A stretch of DNA of 36,587 nt, taken from assembly GCA_028290305.1 (NCBI GenBank), contig JAQGKC010000049.1, positions 1 to 36,587 of the forward strand, given 5' to 3'. This DNA comes from Bradyrhizobium sp. GTDB lineage: Bacteria > Pseudomonadota > Alphaproteobacteria > Rhizobiales > Xanthobacteraceae. The notes under the pieces were generated by a model that had not been told where the DNA came from, searched no databases, and worked only from the letters and a program-made list of their open reading frames with translations. The first letter of the stretch is position 1; each line of letters opens with the position of its first letter. Both the position numbers and the translations under genes were made by a program. Positions 1 to 8,326 of this stretch are shown piece after piece.

Positions 1-89
1 TCGTCTAATCAAAGGGCTCGGATTTCGTAATTTACACTGTTCGGCTCAGCGGGGCTTACTCTGGGCGAGCTGACTTGACAGGACCCGCG

Positions 90-1319
90 ATGGACGCGCT
101 GCGCGCCTTTCCGCCTCTTCGAAGCCGCCGTGGCGACGCGTTTCGGATGCCGTTTCGGGCTGCTTGGCGATTTGCGCGAAATGAGACCGAGCAAGGGGCG
201 GCGGAGGCGACATTGCTGCGCAAAACGTCCGAGCAGACGACGCAGTCGTCACCGCGGGTCAAGCTGCATGTCCGCGGCGTGTCGAAGGCGTATGGCGCCG
301 CGATGGTGCTTCAGCCGATGGAATTGAAGGTCGTTGCCGGGGAGCTGTTGGCGCTGCTTGGCCCGTCAGGCTCGGGAAAGACGACGCTTCTGCAGCTCAT
401 CTGCGGCCTGATCGAACCTACGGGCGGGCGCCTGATCATCGACGGGCGCGACGAGACCGACAATCCCGCCGACAAGCGCGACATCGGTGTGGTGTTTCAG
501 AACTACGCGTTGTTTCCGCATCTCACGGTGCGGGAAAACGTCGCGTTCCCCCTGCAGATGCGAAAGGTGCCGGCGCGCGAGCTGCGCGACCGGGTCGAGG
601 CGACGCTGATCATGGTCGGCCTGTCAGATTTCGCCAAGCGCTTCCCGCGCGAATTGTCCGGCGGCCAGCAGCAGCGCGTGGCGCTGGCGCGCTGCTTCGT
701 CTACCAGCCGTCGCTGATCCTGATGGATGAGTCGCTCTCTGCGCTCGACAAGAAATTGCGCGACAGCATGCGGATAGAGATCAAGCGGCTACATCGCGAG
801 ACCGGCGCCACGATCATTTTCGTAACGCATGATCAGGAAGAGGCGCTGGCGCTGGCCGACCGCATTTGCCTGATGAATGATGGGCAGATCGAGCAGCTTG
901 GGACGCCCGAAGACATCTACGAGCGGCCGAAGAACACCTTCGTTGCCGACTTCATCGGCGCATCAAACGTGATGCGCGGGTCGATTGTCGCGGGCGGCGG
1001 GTTCCGGACGGAAGACGGCGTCTTGCCGCTGCCAGACGATTGCGCGATGCCGGCGGACGAGCCGTGCGCGCTCGTCATCCGCCCCGAAAAGCTCATCCTC
1101 TGCAATCGCGATGATGCGTTCGTCTCGGGGCGCGTCGAGGAGAGTATCTATGCCGGGTCCGAGACCAGGCTGTTGGTCCGGCTTGGAAGCGGCACGCTGA
1201 TGACGGTGCGGCGGCAGTCCGGCCTGCCGCCGGTTGCCTTGGGCGAGAGCGTGTCGATCAGATGGGACAAGGAGCAGGCGCGCGTTCTGGAGGGCCGCCC
1301 GGTTTCAGCGGCCGCGTGA
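90..1319 (+). CDS. ABC transporter ATP-binding protein, spermidine/putrescine (PotA) type
   Basis: Cytoplasmic ATPase that would power the importer formed with the binding protein at 1403 and the fused permease at 3955. Visible motifs are Walker A GPSGSGKTT, Q-loop VVFQNYALFPHLTV, signature LSGGQQQRVALARC, Walker B LILMDES and H-loop IFVTHDQEEALALADR, followed by a C-terminal TOBE-like region of about 100 residues, the usual PotA/FbpC layout. The residue after the Walker B glutamate is Ser where Pro is normal (DES rather than DEP). ATG 90 is chosen because AGGA lies six bases upstream; TTG 75 and ATG 147 are alternatives. The roughly 50 residues before the first beta strand are longer than in typical PotA proteins, so a later start is possible. 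The substrate is not predictable; family assignment is secure. Confidence 0.9.
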   Translation: MDALRAFPPLRSRRGDAFRMPFRAAWRFARNETEQGAAEATLLRKTSEQTTQSSPRVKLHVRGVSKAYGAAMVLQPMELKVVAGELLALLGPSGSGKTTLLQLICGLIEPTGGRLIIDGRDETDNPADKRDIGVVFQNYALFPHLTVRENVAFPLQMRKVPARELRDRVEATLIMVGLSDFAKRFPRELSGGQQQRVALARCFVYQPSLILMDESLSALDKKLRDSMRIEIKRLHRETGATIIFVTHDQEEALALADRICLMNDGQIEQLGTPEDIYERPKNTFVADFIGASNVMRGSIVAGGGFRTEDGVLPLPDDCAMPADEPCALVIRPEKLILCNRDDAFVSGRVEESIYAGSETRLLVRLGSGTLMTVRRQSGLPPVALGESVSIRWDKEQARVLEGRPVSAAA

Positions 1320-1402
1320 GCAGGTTCAAATGGTCGCCAGCCAACTCTCTCTTCAAGCCATTCGCATTGCAGTCACCGATATGTGCATCACGGAGAAATA
1401 GA

Positions 1403-2482
1403 ATGTCAGCTCTCGAGACGATCACACGACGCAAGCTTCTCAGAGCCGCCGGCGTAGCGGCGACCGGTGTTGTTCTGCCCGCTGTCTGGACAAGGCGGGC
1501 GGGAGCTGCGGAGCAGATCACGGTGGCCGACGTCGGAGGCGCGCCGGGGCAGGCTTTGCGGACGGCCTTCTACGATCCCTTCGAGAAGGAGAGCGGGATC
1601 CGCGTCGTCAACGTCGCCCACGAATCCGATCCGGTCACGCAGTTCAAGCTCGTCGTGGATACCGGCAGCAAGATCTGGGACGTCTGCATGGTCACGCCCG
1701 ACGACGTCGCGCGCCTCACCTCGGAGAAGAACTATCTTGAACCCTTGGACATCACGCAAGGCGCGGATGACAAGCTTATCCCTGGAGCGCTGATGCCGAA
1801 CTGGTTCGGCTTCTCCGCCTATGCGATCGTGATGGCCTATCGCACTGACACCTATAAGAGCGATGCGCCAAAGGGCTGGGCCGACTTCTGGAATACGACA
1901 AAATTTCCAGGGCGCCGCGGCCTCTACCGGAATCCGAAGGGCGTCTTGGAATCGGCGCTGCTCGCCGACGGCGTGGCGCCGAAGGATCTCTATCCGCTGG
2001 ACGTCGATCGCGGATTTGCCATGCTCGACAAGATCCGCTCCCAGGTCTCGGTGTGGTGGACCAGCGGCGCGCAGAATACCCAGATCCTGCAAAGCGGGGA
2101 GATCGACATGTCCGACACATGGTCGGCGCGGGCATTCGCGGCGATCGATTCCGGCGCTCCGGTGAACATCGTTTGGAAGGGCCTTTACTCGATCGACGGC
2201 TGGTCGATTCCGCTGGGAACGCCGAAACTGAAGCAGGCGCGGGATTTCGTGAAATTCTGCATGCATCCGGAACGGCAGGCGGCGTATTCGAGCATCGTCG
2301 CCAACGGTCCGAGCAATCTGAAGGCCTACGATTTCATTGCACCGGCGCGCGCGAAAGTCCTGCCGACCTATCCGGAAAATCTCGCGGGCCTCACGCCGCG
2401 CGATTATGCCTATTGGGGCAAGAATTATGCGGCGATCTCCGACCGGTTCCAGGAATGGTTGCTGATGGGCGGGACCAAGTAA
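1403..2482 (+). CDS. ABC transporter substrate-binding protein, PotD/extracellular solute-binding family, Tat-exported
   Basis: Periplasmic binding protein of the spermidine/putrescine-type importer, about 359 residues. The N-terminus carries a twin-arginine signal (TRRKLLRAAG) followed by a hydrophobic stretch and a likely cleavage near AGA-AE at residues 34-36. The mature protein begins with ITVADVGGAPGQALRTAFYDPFEKESGI, a typical start for this family, and contains the motifs DVCMVTPDDV and SGEIDMSDTWSARAF. ATG 1403 is preferred over upstream in-frame starts because GGAGA lies just upstream and the Tat motif then falls at the proper distance. It follows the ATPase by 83 bases and precedes the monooxygenase, suggesting one transcript. 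Export by Tat suggests folding before secretion. The ligand is unknown; polyamine-like, amino acid or other small organic ligands are all possible. Confidence 0.9.
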   Translation: MSALETITRRKLLRAAGVAATGVVLPAVWTRRAGAAEQITVADVGGAPGQALRTAFYDPFEKESGIRVVNVAHESDPVTQFKLVVDTGSKIWDVCMVTPDDVARLTSEKNYLEPLDITQGADDKLIPGALMPNWFGFSAYAIVMAYRTDTYKSDAPKGWADFWNTTKFPGRRGLYRNPKGVLESALLADGVAPKDLYPLDVDRGFAMLDKIRSQVSVWWTSGAQNTQILQSGEIDMSDTWSARAFAAIDSGAPVNIVWKGLYSIDGWSIPLGTPKLKQARDFVKFCMHPERQAAYSSIVANGPSNLKAYDFIAPARAKVLPTYPENLAGLTPRDYAYWGKNYAAISDRFQEWLLMGGTK

Positions 2483-2549
2483 AAAGAGCAAGTAGCGACA
2501 CGGCAAGCGGCGAACACGTGACCACCGAAGAAAATATCGAGGGACGATC

Positions 2550-3905
2550 ATGAGCAAGAAACAGATGGTCATCGGCGCGCTGATCCACGCCAACGGATCG
2601 CACGCGGCGTCCTGGCTGATGCCCGAGGCGCGGCCGCATGCCTCCACCGACATCGACTATTATCGTGCCATGGCGCAAACCGCGGAGCGCGGGAAGTTCG
2701 ATTTCTTCTTCATCGCCGACACGCCGGCCGCGCGCACCGAAAATCTCAAGGTCTGGAGCCGGTCCCCGCTGTTTATGAACGTGCTGGAGCCGATTACGCT
2801 GCTGTCGGCGATTGCGGGCGCCACGAGCCATATCGGCCTTGGTGCGACGGCGTCGACCAGCTTCTTCGAACCCTACAATCTGGCCCGGCAGTTCGCCTCG
2901 CTGGACCATATCTCCCACGGGCGGGCGGCCTGGAACGTCGTGACCTCGGCCAACGACTACGCGGCGCGCAATTTCGGGCTGAATCGTCTGCCGCCGCATG
3001 CGGACCGTTACGCAAAGGCCCGTGAATTCGTCGAAGTCGTCGAAGCGCTCTGGGACACCTGGGAGGACGACGCGTTCGTTTACGACAAGGACACGTGTCT
3101 CAGCTTCCTGCCCGAGAAGCTCCATGCGCTGGATCACAAGGGCAAGTATTTCACCGTGCAGGGCGCTCTCAACATCGAAAGGCCGCCGCAGGGCCGGCCG
3201 GTCATCATCCAGGCGGGAGCCTCGGACACCGGCAGAGACTTCGCCGCCGAGTTCGCCGAAGTGGTGTTCGGATCAAGCGGCGCGCTCGCGCCGGCGAAGG
3301 CGTTCTACTGCGACCTCAAGGAGCGCATGGGCAAGTTCGGCCGCCGGCCGGATGATCTGAAGATCGCGTCGGGCATCTCGGTCGTGATCGGCGAGAGCGA
3401 GCAGGAGGCCCGCGACAAGCTCGAGAGTTGGCAAAATCTCATCCATCCCGACGTCGGCGTGATGCGGCTGGGCCAGGACCTCGAGACGGATCTGTCGGAT
3501 CTACCGCTCAATGAGCCGGTACCGGAGCATCGGATCCCGACATCGTCCAACTTCCACAAGGCCTATTTCGACGAGATCGCCGGCATGATCCGGCAAGGGT
3601 TGACGCTGCGTGAGATCGCGCGCCGCTACAATCGCGCCAAGGCCACGTTCTGCGGAACGGCCATGCAGGTGGCCGACCATATGGAAGCCTGGATGGAGGC
3701 GGGCGCCTGCGACGGCTTCATGATTTCCTTCCTCGCGTTGCCGAGCAGCCTTGTGGATTTTGTCGACAAGGTCATTCCGGAATTGCAGCGCCGCGGCGTG
3801 TTCCGCACCGACTACACCGGCGCCACCTTGCGGGATCATTTGGGATTGCCTCGGCCTGAGAATCGACATGCGGTGCCCGCGGCGCCGGTCGCGAAGCGGG
3901 CCTGA
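2550..3905 (+). CDS. LLM-class flavin-dependent monooxygenase, NtaA/SnaA/DszA family
   Basis: Predicted FMNH2-dependent monooxygenase of 451 residues, the usual length for the nitrilotriacetate monooxygenase component A / pristinamycin synthase A / dibenzothiophene-sulfone monooxygenase family. Characteristic stretches are the N-terminal ARPHASTDIDYYRAMAQTAE and FDFFFIADTPA, SFFEPYNLARQFASLDHISH, GRAAWNVVTSAND, PPQGRPVIIQAGASDTGRDF, and the C-terminal GACDGFMISFLALPSSLVDFVDKVIPELQRRG read in overlapping parts. These enzymes need reduced flavin from a separate reductase; none is visible in the window. The ATG follows a clear CGAGGGA site. The gene sits between the binding protein and the permease of an ABC importer, implying that the imported compound is its substrate. 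The exact reaction (C-N, C-S or N-oxygenation) cannot be read from sequence. Confidence 0.9.
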   Translation: MSKKQMVIGALIHANGSHAASWLMPEARPHASTDIDYYRAMAQTAERGKFDFFFIADTPAARTENLKVWSRSPLFMNVLEPITLLSAIAGATSHIGLGATASTSFFEPYNLARQFASLDHISHGRAAWNVVTSANDYAARNFGLNRLPPHADRYAKAREFVEVVEALWDTWEDDAFVYDKDTCLSFLPEKLHALDHKGKYFTVQGALNIERPPQGRPVIIQAGASDTGRDFAAEFAEVVFGSSGALAPAKAFYCDLKERMGKFGRRPDDLKIASGISVVIGESEQEARDKLESWQNLIHPDVGVMRLGQDLETDLSDLPLNEPVPEHRIPTSSNFHKAYFDEIAGMIRQGLTLREIARRYNRAKATFCGTAMQVADHMEAWMEAGACDGFMISFLALPSSLVDFVDKVIPELQRRGVFRTDYTGATLRDHLGLPRPENRHAVPAAPVAKRA

Positions 3906-3954
3906 CGGGCGGGCCTCGAATGCAGCGGAAGGACCGAACCAGGGCGCCGACATC

Positions 3955-5730
3955 ATGACCGACATCGCATCGCCTGCGATCGTCCCCCGGCAACGACGGC
4001 GGAGACTCAAGGTCGATCCGCTTGTTCTTGCGGTTCCCGGCATCCTGTTCCTCGTCCTGTTTCTGATCTTTCCGACCGTGCAGGTCTTGTCGCTGAGCTT
4101 GGTCGACAAGGTCACGGGCGCACTGACCTTTGCGGCCTTTGCCCGGATCTGGAACGGCGGGCCTTATCTCAGCATTCTGGCGACGACGTTTTCCGTTGCG
4201 CTCTGGACCACGGTTCTTTGCCTTGTGCTGGGTTATCCGCTGACCTATTGGCTCAACCGCAAGCCGCCTCGCCAACAGCGCATCGCGGCGCTGTTTGTCC
4301 TGCTGCCGTTCTGGACCAGCGCGCTGATCAAGAATTTCTCATGGATGGTTCTGCTCGGGCGAAACGGCGTCGTCGGCAAGATCCTGACGGCGATCGGCGT
4401 GAGGGGCGGCGACCAGTTGCTGTTCAACCGCGTGACCGTCGTGTTCGCGATGACGCACACTTTGCTGCCGCTCGCGGTCGTGACCATGCTTCCTGTGATG
4501 AATCAGATCGACCGGCGCCTGCTGATGGCGGCCTCCACACTGGGCGCCAACAGCGGGCAAGCCTTCTGGCAGGTGTTCTTCCAGCTCTCCATGCGTGGCG
4601 TCGCCGCGGCGGGCCTTCTCATCTTCGTCGCGTCGCTCGGCTTCTTCATCACGCCAGCGCTGCTCGGCGGGCCCCGGGACGCCATGATCGGCCAGTTGAT
4701 CATCCTGCAAATCAACGAATTGCAGAACTGGCAGCTCGGCAGCGCGCTGGCGTCGATCCTACTGATCTCGACGATCGCGACGTGCGTTGCCTACGACCGG
4801 ATCTTCGGCCTGTCGTCGGTGTCGACCGGCGGGGAACGGGCGGTGCGGCCCGACGGCCTCCTGCGCCGCGCGGGCCTTGCCGCTGCGCGGGTTGCAGGCT
4901 TCGTGTCCGGCGGCATCGAGGACATCTGGAAGCGCAACATTCGCGGGCTTCGCGGCGGCGCGTTTCTTTCCATTTACGTGTGGACGGTGATCACGGTGCT
5001 GCTCGTGCCGATCATCGCTTTTGTCCCAATGGCGTTTACCGCGTCCACCTTCCTGTCCTTCCCGCCTCCGAGCCTGAGCCTGCGCTGGTTCGAGCAGTTC
5101 GCCGAGTCGCCGCTCTGGCTCGGTGCGATGATCCGCTCCTTCGGCATTGGCTTTGCGACCGCCGCGATCACGGTTCTGATCGGATTGATGGCTGCTCTCG
5201 GCGTGGCGCGCACCCGCAGCCGGTTCGGCGCGGCGGCGTTCCTGCTGTGCCTGTCCCCGATGATGGTTCCCTCGATCGTGATCGCGATCTCGCTGTTCTA
5301 TCTGTTTGCGAAGATGTCGCTGGTGGCGACGGATCTCGGCATCATCATCGGCCACACCGTCATCGCCATGCCGGTCGTGTTCATGATCCTGCTGGCGACC
5401 TTCAAGGGGCACGATTGGAGCCTCGATGCGGCGGCCTCGACGCTCGGGGCAGGGCGCCTGCAGAGTTTCCGGCTGGTGACGTTGCCGCTGGTCAGGAACG
5501 GCCTTGCCGTGGGATTCGTGACGGGGTTCCTGCAGTCCTTCGAGGAGCTGACCGTGGCGCTCTTCGTCGGCGGAGGACTGAAGACGACGTTGCCGAAGCA
5601 GATGTGGGATGGGATTTTGCTTCAGGTCAATCCGATCATCGCGGCGGCCTCGGTCATCGTGTTGGTGGTCGTGATCCTGATGTTTGCGATGATCGAGATG
5701 GTGCAGGGACGCAGGGAACTCGCGCGTTGA
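3955..5730 (+). CDS. Fused double ABC permease (PotB-PotC type)
   Basis: Inner-membrane channel subunit of 591 residues in which two permeases normally made as separate proteins are joined. The first half (about residues 1-280) starts with a basic segment and a hydrophobic span PLVLAVPGILFLVLFLIFP and carries an EAA-loop motif AASTLGANSGQAFWQVFFQL. The second half (about 320-591) starts with FLSIYVWTVITVLLVPIIAF and carries AASTLGAGRLQSFRLVTLPL. Each EAA loop would dock one copy of the ATPase, so a single polypeptide could form the whole transmembrane unit. ATG 3955 is taken because an in-frame upstream extension runs back through the monooxygenase gene in another frame. It lies 49 bases after the monooxygenase stop and ends the first operon. 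No terminator was obvious after it. Confidence 0.9.
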   Translation: MTDIASPAIVPRQRRRRLKVDPLVLAVPGILFLVLFLIFPTVQVLSLSLVDKVTGALTFAAFARIWNGGPYLSILATTFSVALWTTVLCLVLGYPLTYWLNRKPPRQQRIAALFVLLPFWTSALIKNFSWMVLLGRNGVVGKILTAIGVRGGDQLLFNRVTVVFAMTHTLLPLAVVTMLPVMNQIDRRLLMAASTLGANSGQAFWQVFFQLSMRGVAAAGLLIFVASLGFFITPALLGGPRDAMIGQLIILQINELQNWQLGSALASILLISTIATCVAYDRIFGLSSVSTGGERAVRPDGLLRRAGLAAARVAGFVSGGIEDIWKRNIRGLRGGAFLSIYVWTVITVLLVPIIAFVPMAFTASTFLSFPPPSLSLRWFEQFAESPLWLGAMIRSFGIGFATAAITVLIGLMAALGVARTRSRFGAAAFLLCLSPMMVPSIVIAISLFYLFAKMSLVATDLGIIIGHTVIAMPVVFMILLATFKGHDWSLDAAASTLGAGRLQSFRLVTLPLVRNGLAVGFVTGFLQSFEELTVALFVGGGLKTTLPKQMWDGILLQVNPIIAAASVIVLVVVILMFAMIEMVQGRRELAR

Positions 5731-5925
5731 GGCCCTGCAACATGCTGGCGGTCTATTCCGGCTAGGGTGCACCGGGCGTATTTCGCGCCGTCGCCGGCGT
5801 CACGACACTGTTTGGTGGAACATCCTCCGTCACCCCGGGCATTGCCGCCGACCATCGAGCCGCGTCCTCCGAGGATCGTGAAGAAAATCGACGCTGGTGG
5901 CAATTCCTGAGATCGATCAGCTCGA

Positions 5926-5941
5926 GTGTAAAATTTTACAC
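5926..5941. promoter_or_regulatory. Perfect 16-bp palindrome, candidate operator
   Basis: GTGTAAAATTTTACAC is identical to its reverse complement. It stands out in a GC-rich context and lies about 180 bases before the likely start of the molybdenum oxidoreductase gene. It resembles the AT-rich dyads bound by dimeric winged-helix regulators such as MarR or GntR proteins. A MarR-family gene lies downstream at 13605; the link is inference. Confidence 0.55.
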
Positions 5942-6068
5942 GTGGCGCCCAATACGAAAAATGTCGTTTCACGCAGGTGGCGGATTCGTTCCGGGGCGGG
6001 ACCCGTTGCCTGTCAATTGAGCCTGCCGCCGCCAAAATGATCAGCCGTCGGCTAGTTTTTAAACTTGA

Positions 6069-6092
6069 TATATGACATGGCTATTTCATATA
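6069..6092. promoter_or_regulatory. Spaced inverted repeat in AT-rich promoter region
   Basis: TATATGA (6069-6075) and TCATATA (6086-6092) are exact inverted copies separated by ten bases, about one helical turn between arms. The surrounding 6055-6105 is the most AT-rich part of this region and is a plausible core promoter. Its presence argues that translation of the next gene begins downstream, at ATG 6122, rather than at TTG 6065 or ATG 6077. Confidence 0.45.
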
Positions 6093-6121
6093 GCTATACA
6101 CGTTGTAATCTGGTGCGGTGC

Positions 6122-8323
6122 ATGACGCGGAGCGATGAACTGTCCGGTAGCCGGGAACGAGACGTTCCGAGAGTCTCCGAGACCAGCGTGGTTCCAAGCA
6201 CCTGCTGGGAATGCGGCGCGATCTGCGGATCGCTGCTGACCGTGAGGGACGGAAAAGTTCTCAAGATCGTACCCAATGCCGCTCATCCAGCCTCGAAAGG
6301 CGCGTTCTGCGTCAAGGGCATCCGCGCCGCACACGAATGGACCTACCAGTCGTCGCGCCTGCGGAGCCCCTTGAGGAGGGTGGGCCCGCGCGGCAGCGGG
6401 ACATTCGCAGCCGTCAGCTGGGAGAGCGCGCTCGATGAGATGGCGGAGGGCTTCGCCAAAGTCAGGTCCGAGTACGGACCTCTTGCGCTGGTCGGCGCCG
6501 TCAGTGGGGCGTTCTTCAGCCGGGGCCTGATGATGGCGCTGCTCATGCGCGCGCTCGGCTCACCCAACTGGATGATCAATCAGGATCTGTGCGGAGGGTG
6601 CAGGGCGGTCGGCGAGAAGATGACCGGTCTCGACATCACCGGTGGCGAAGACATCGAGCACGCGGCATGCGCCATGATCGTCGGGCGCAACCCGGCGGTC
6701 GCCGACCCGATCCAGTGGATGGCGCTGAAACGGGCGAAGGGGCGTGGTGCACGCGTTCTGGTGATCGATCCGTTCCGGACCTCCGCGGTCGATATTGCCG
6801 ATCTCTGGCTGCGGCCGCGCCCCGGCACGGATGCGGCAGTTGCCCTGGCAATGATCAAGGTCTGCCTCGACGAAGGGCTGTATGATGGCGCGTTCGTGCA
6901 GCAATGGTGCCACGGCTTTGACGAACTGAAGCAGCGTGTCAGTTCCTGCACGCCGGAGTGGGCGGAACGGCAGTCGGGCGTTGCTGCCGCCAATATCCTT
7001 GCTGCGGCGCGGATGTATGGCAAGGGTCCATCATCCTTCGTCAGCGGTCACGGCATCGACGCGTCCTCCAACGGCGTACAGACCTTTCGAGCCTATTATT
7101 GCCTAGTCGGCATCAGCGGAAATATCGACCGGATCGGCGGCAATCGCCGTGCGAAGAAGCCTCCCGGCTTCAAGACCTATTTCGACGTGTTGTTCGATCC
7201 GGCGTTTCGGCTGTCGCCGGATATCGAAGCCAAGCGAATCGGTGCAACGGAATTCCCGCTATGGTCGGGTCCGCTCGGCTACCAGATGGCCTGTCACAAC
7301 CCGTCCGTGATCGACGCGATGCTTACGGGACATCCCTATCCGGTGCGGGCGCTGTTTGCCAGCGGCGTCAACATCGCCGTAACCTATCCCGACACGCAGC
7401 GGACGATCGAGGCGCTCAAGGGTCTCGACCTGTTCGTGGTCGCGGCCCAGACGATGACGCCGACCGCCGCATGGGCGGATCTCGTTCTCCCCAAGACGAC
7501 GACGATCGAAGAGGAGCAGGTGCACATCCATCAGGTCGGCCCGTGCGTGACTTATACGCGCGCGGGAGCCGATCGCGATGGCGACGTCAAATCCGATCTG
7601 GAGATCGCGCGCGGTCTGGTCGAGCGACTGGCGCCACGCGGTGTAGCAGACGCTCGTTTCGTCCCGTGGGCCGATCAGTCCGAATTCAACGCCTATCTGT
7701 TGGAAGGCAGCGGCATCTCGTTCGGCGATCTGAAGCGCGACGGGTTCGCGGCCTTTCCCTATCGAATCGGCAATTTCGAGGAGAAGCCGTTCCTCGGCCC
7801 GACCGGGAAAGTCGAACTCTATTCGGAAAACCTGGCGCGCGTCGGCCTCGATCCGCTTCCCGCCTATGTGCCGCCGAGCTATGTGCTCGACCGCGACGCG
7901 GTAAGCGAGGCGTTTCCGCTCGTCCTGCAGACAGGCCTACGCGAGAAGACCTATCATCATTCGAGATTTCGCGAACAGGCGTGGGCCCGCAAGGTATCGC
8001 CGGATCCGCTTGTCCATATCCATCCGCAGACCGCCGAACGCTATGGGATCATCGAGGGAAACTGGATCAAAGTATCGACGCCGGGCGCGTCGGGTTCCTG
8101 CCGCCTCAAGGCCAGACTGACCGCCGACACCATGGTTGGCGTTTTGACTACGGGCGTGGGCTGGTGGCTGCCGGAAGCGCCCGCGCCGCATTTCGGGGCA
8201 CGCGATATCAACATCAATGCGGCCTTGAGCTATTCCGGACGCTGGGATGCCGCGAGCGGGTCAGCCGATACACGCGGCATCCCATGCCGCATCGAGAAGA
8301 CCGCGTCCGTGGAGATCGATTGA
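6122..8323 (+). CDS. Molybdopterin (bis-MGD) oxidoreductase with N-terminal [4Fe-4S] motif
   Basis: Predicted molybdenum enzyme of the DMSO reductase/formate dehydrogenase superfamily, 733 residues from ATG 6122. Residues Cys28, Cys31, Cys35 and Cys63 form a CX2CX3CX27C [4Fe-4S] site within CWECGAICGSLL and AFCVKG. NQDLCGGC (about residues 156-163) is near where the protein ligand of molybdenum is normally found, so a Cys ligand is possible. The stretch VLVIDPFRTSAVDIADLWLR followed by RPGTDAA is the standard MGD-binding segment. The C-terminal dinucleotide-binding domain begins near FPLVLQTGLREKTYHHSRF. There is no Tat signal, so it is probably cytoplasmic. It is the first gene of an operon with a complete Liv-type importer three bases downstream. 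Substrate unknown; the start is uncertain because no strong ribosome site precedes any candidate. Confidence 0.88.
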   Translation: MTRSDELSGSRERDVPRVSETSVVPSTCWECGAICGSLLTVRDGKVLKIVPNAAHPASKGAFCVKGIRAAHEWTYQSSRLRSPLRRVGPRGSGTFAAVSWESALDEMAEGFAKVRSEYGPLALVGAVSGAFFSRGLMMALLMRALGSPNWMINQDLCGGCRAVGEKMTGLDITGGEDIEHAACAMIVGRNPAVADPIQWMALKRAKGRGARVLVIDPFRTSAVDIADLWLRPRPGTDAAVALAMIKVCLDEGLYDGAFVQQWCHGFDELKQRVSSCTPEWAERQSGVAAANILAAARMYGKGPSSFVSGHGIDASSNGVQTFRAYYCLVGISGNIDRIGGNRRAKKPPGFKTYFDVLFDPAFRLSPDIEAKRIGATEFPLWSGPLGYQMACHNPSVIDAMLTGHPYPVRALFASGVNIAVTYPDTQRTIEALKGLDLFVVAAQTMTPTAAWADLVLPKTTTIEEEQVHIHQVGPCVTYTRAGADRDGDVKSDLEIARGLVERLAPRGVADARFVPWADQSEFNAYLLEGSGISFGDLKRDGFAAFPYRIGNFEEKPFLGPTGKVELYSENLARVGLDPLPAYVPPSYVLDRDAVSEAFPLVLQTGLREKTYHHSRFREQAWARKVSPDPLVHIHPQTAERYGIIEGNWIKVSTPGASGSCRLKARLTADTMVGVLTTGVGWWLPEAPAPHFGARDININAALSYSGRWDAASGSADTRGIPCRIEKTASVEID

Positions 8324-8326
8324 GCC

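Larger units (their letters stand above)
5731..6121. other. Intergenic regulatory region between two catabolic operons
   Basis: A 391-base stretch with no convincing gene. The first part has ordinary GC content and may carry the 3' end of the upstream transcript. The part from about 5920 is AT-rich and holds a perfect 16-bp palindrome (5926-5941) and a spaced inverted repeat (6069-6092), listed separately. This is the likely promoter and operator region of the molybdenum oxidoreductase/Liv operon. Confidence 0.6.

Noticed and set aside
26..38. Second copy of the 5926 palindrome upstream of the first ABC gene
   Set aside because: GTGTAAATTACG shares one half but the dyad centre is three bases shorter and the outer bases do not pair, so a common operator is not supported.
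1406..2653. 415-codon - strand frame
   Set aside because: Antisense to the Tat-exported binding protein; no ribosome site and no recognisable domain.
4218..5765. 515-codon + strand frame and a 337-codon - strand frame (4759-5772)
   Set aside because: Both overlap the fused permease, which has clear membrane spans and EAA loops. The alternative products are Arg/His/Asp-rich, as expected of GC-rich shadows.
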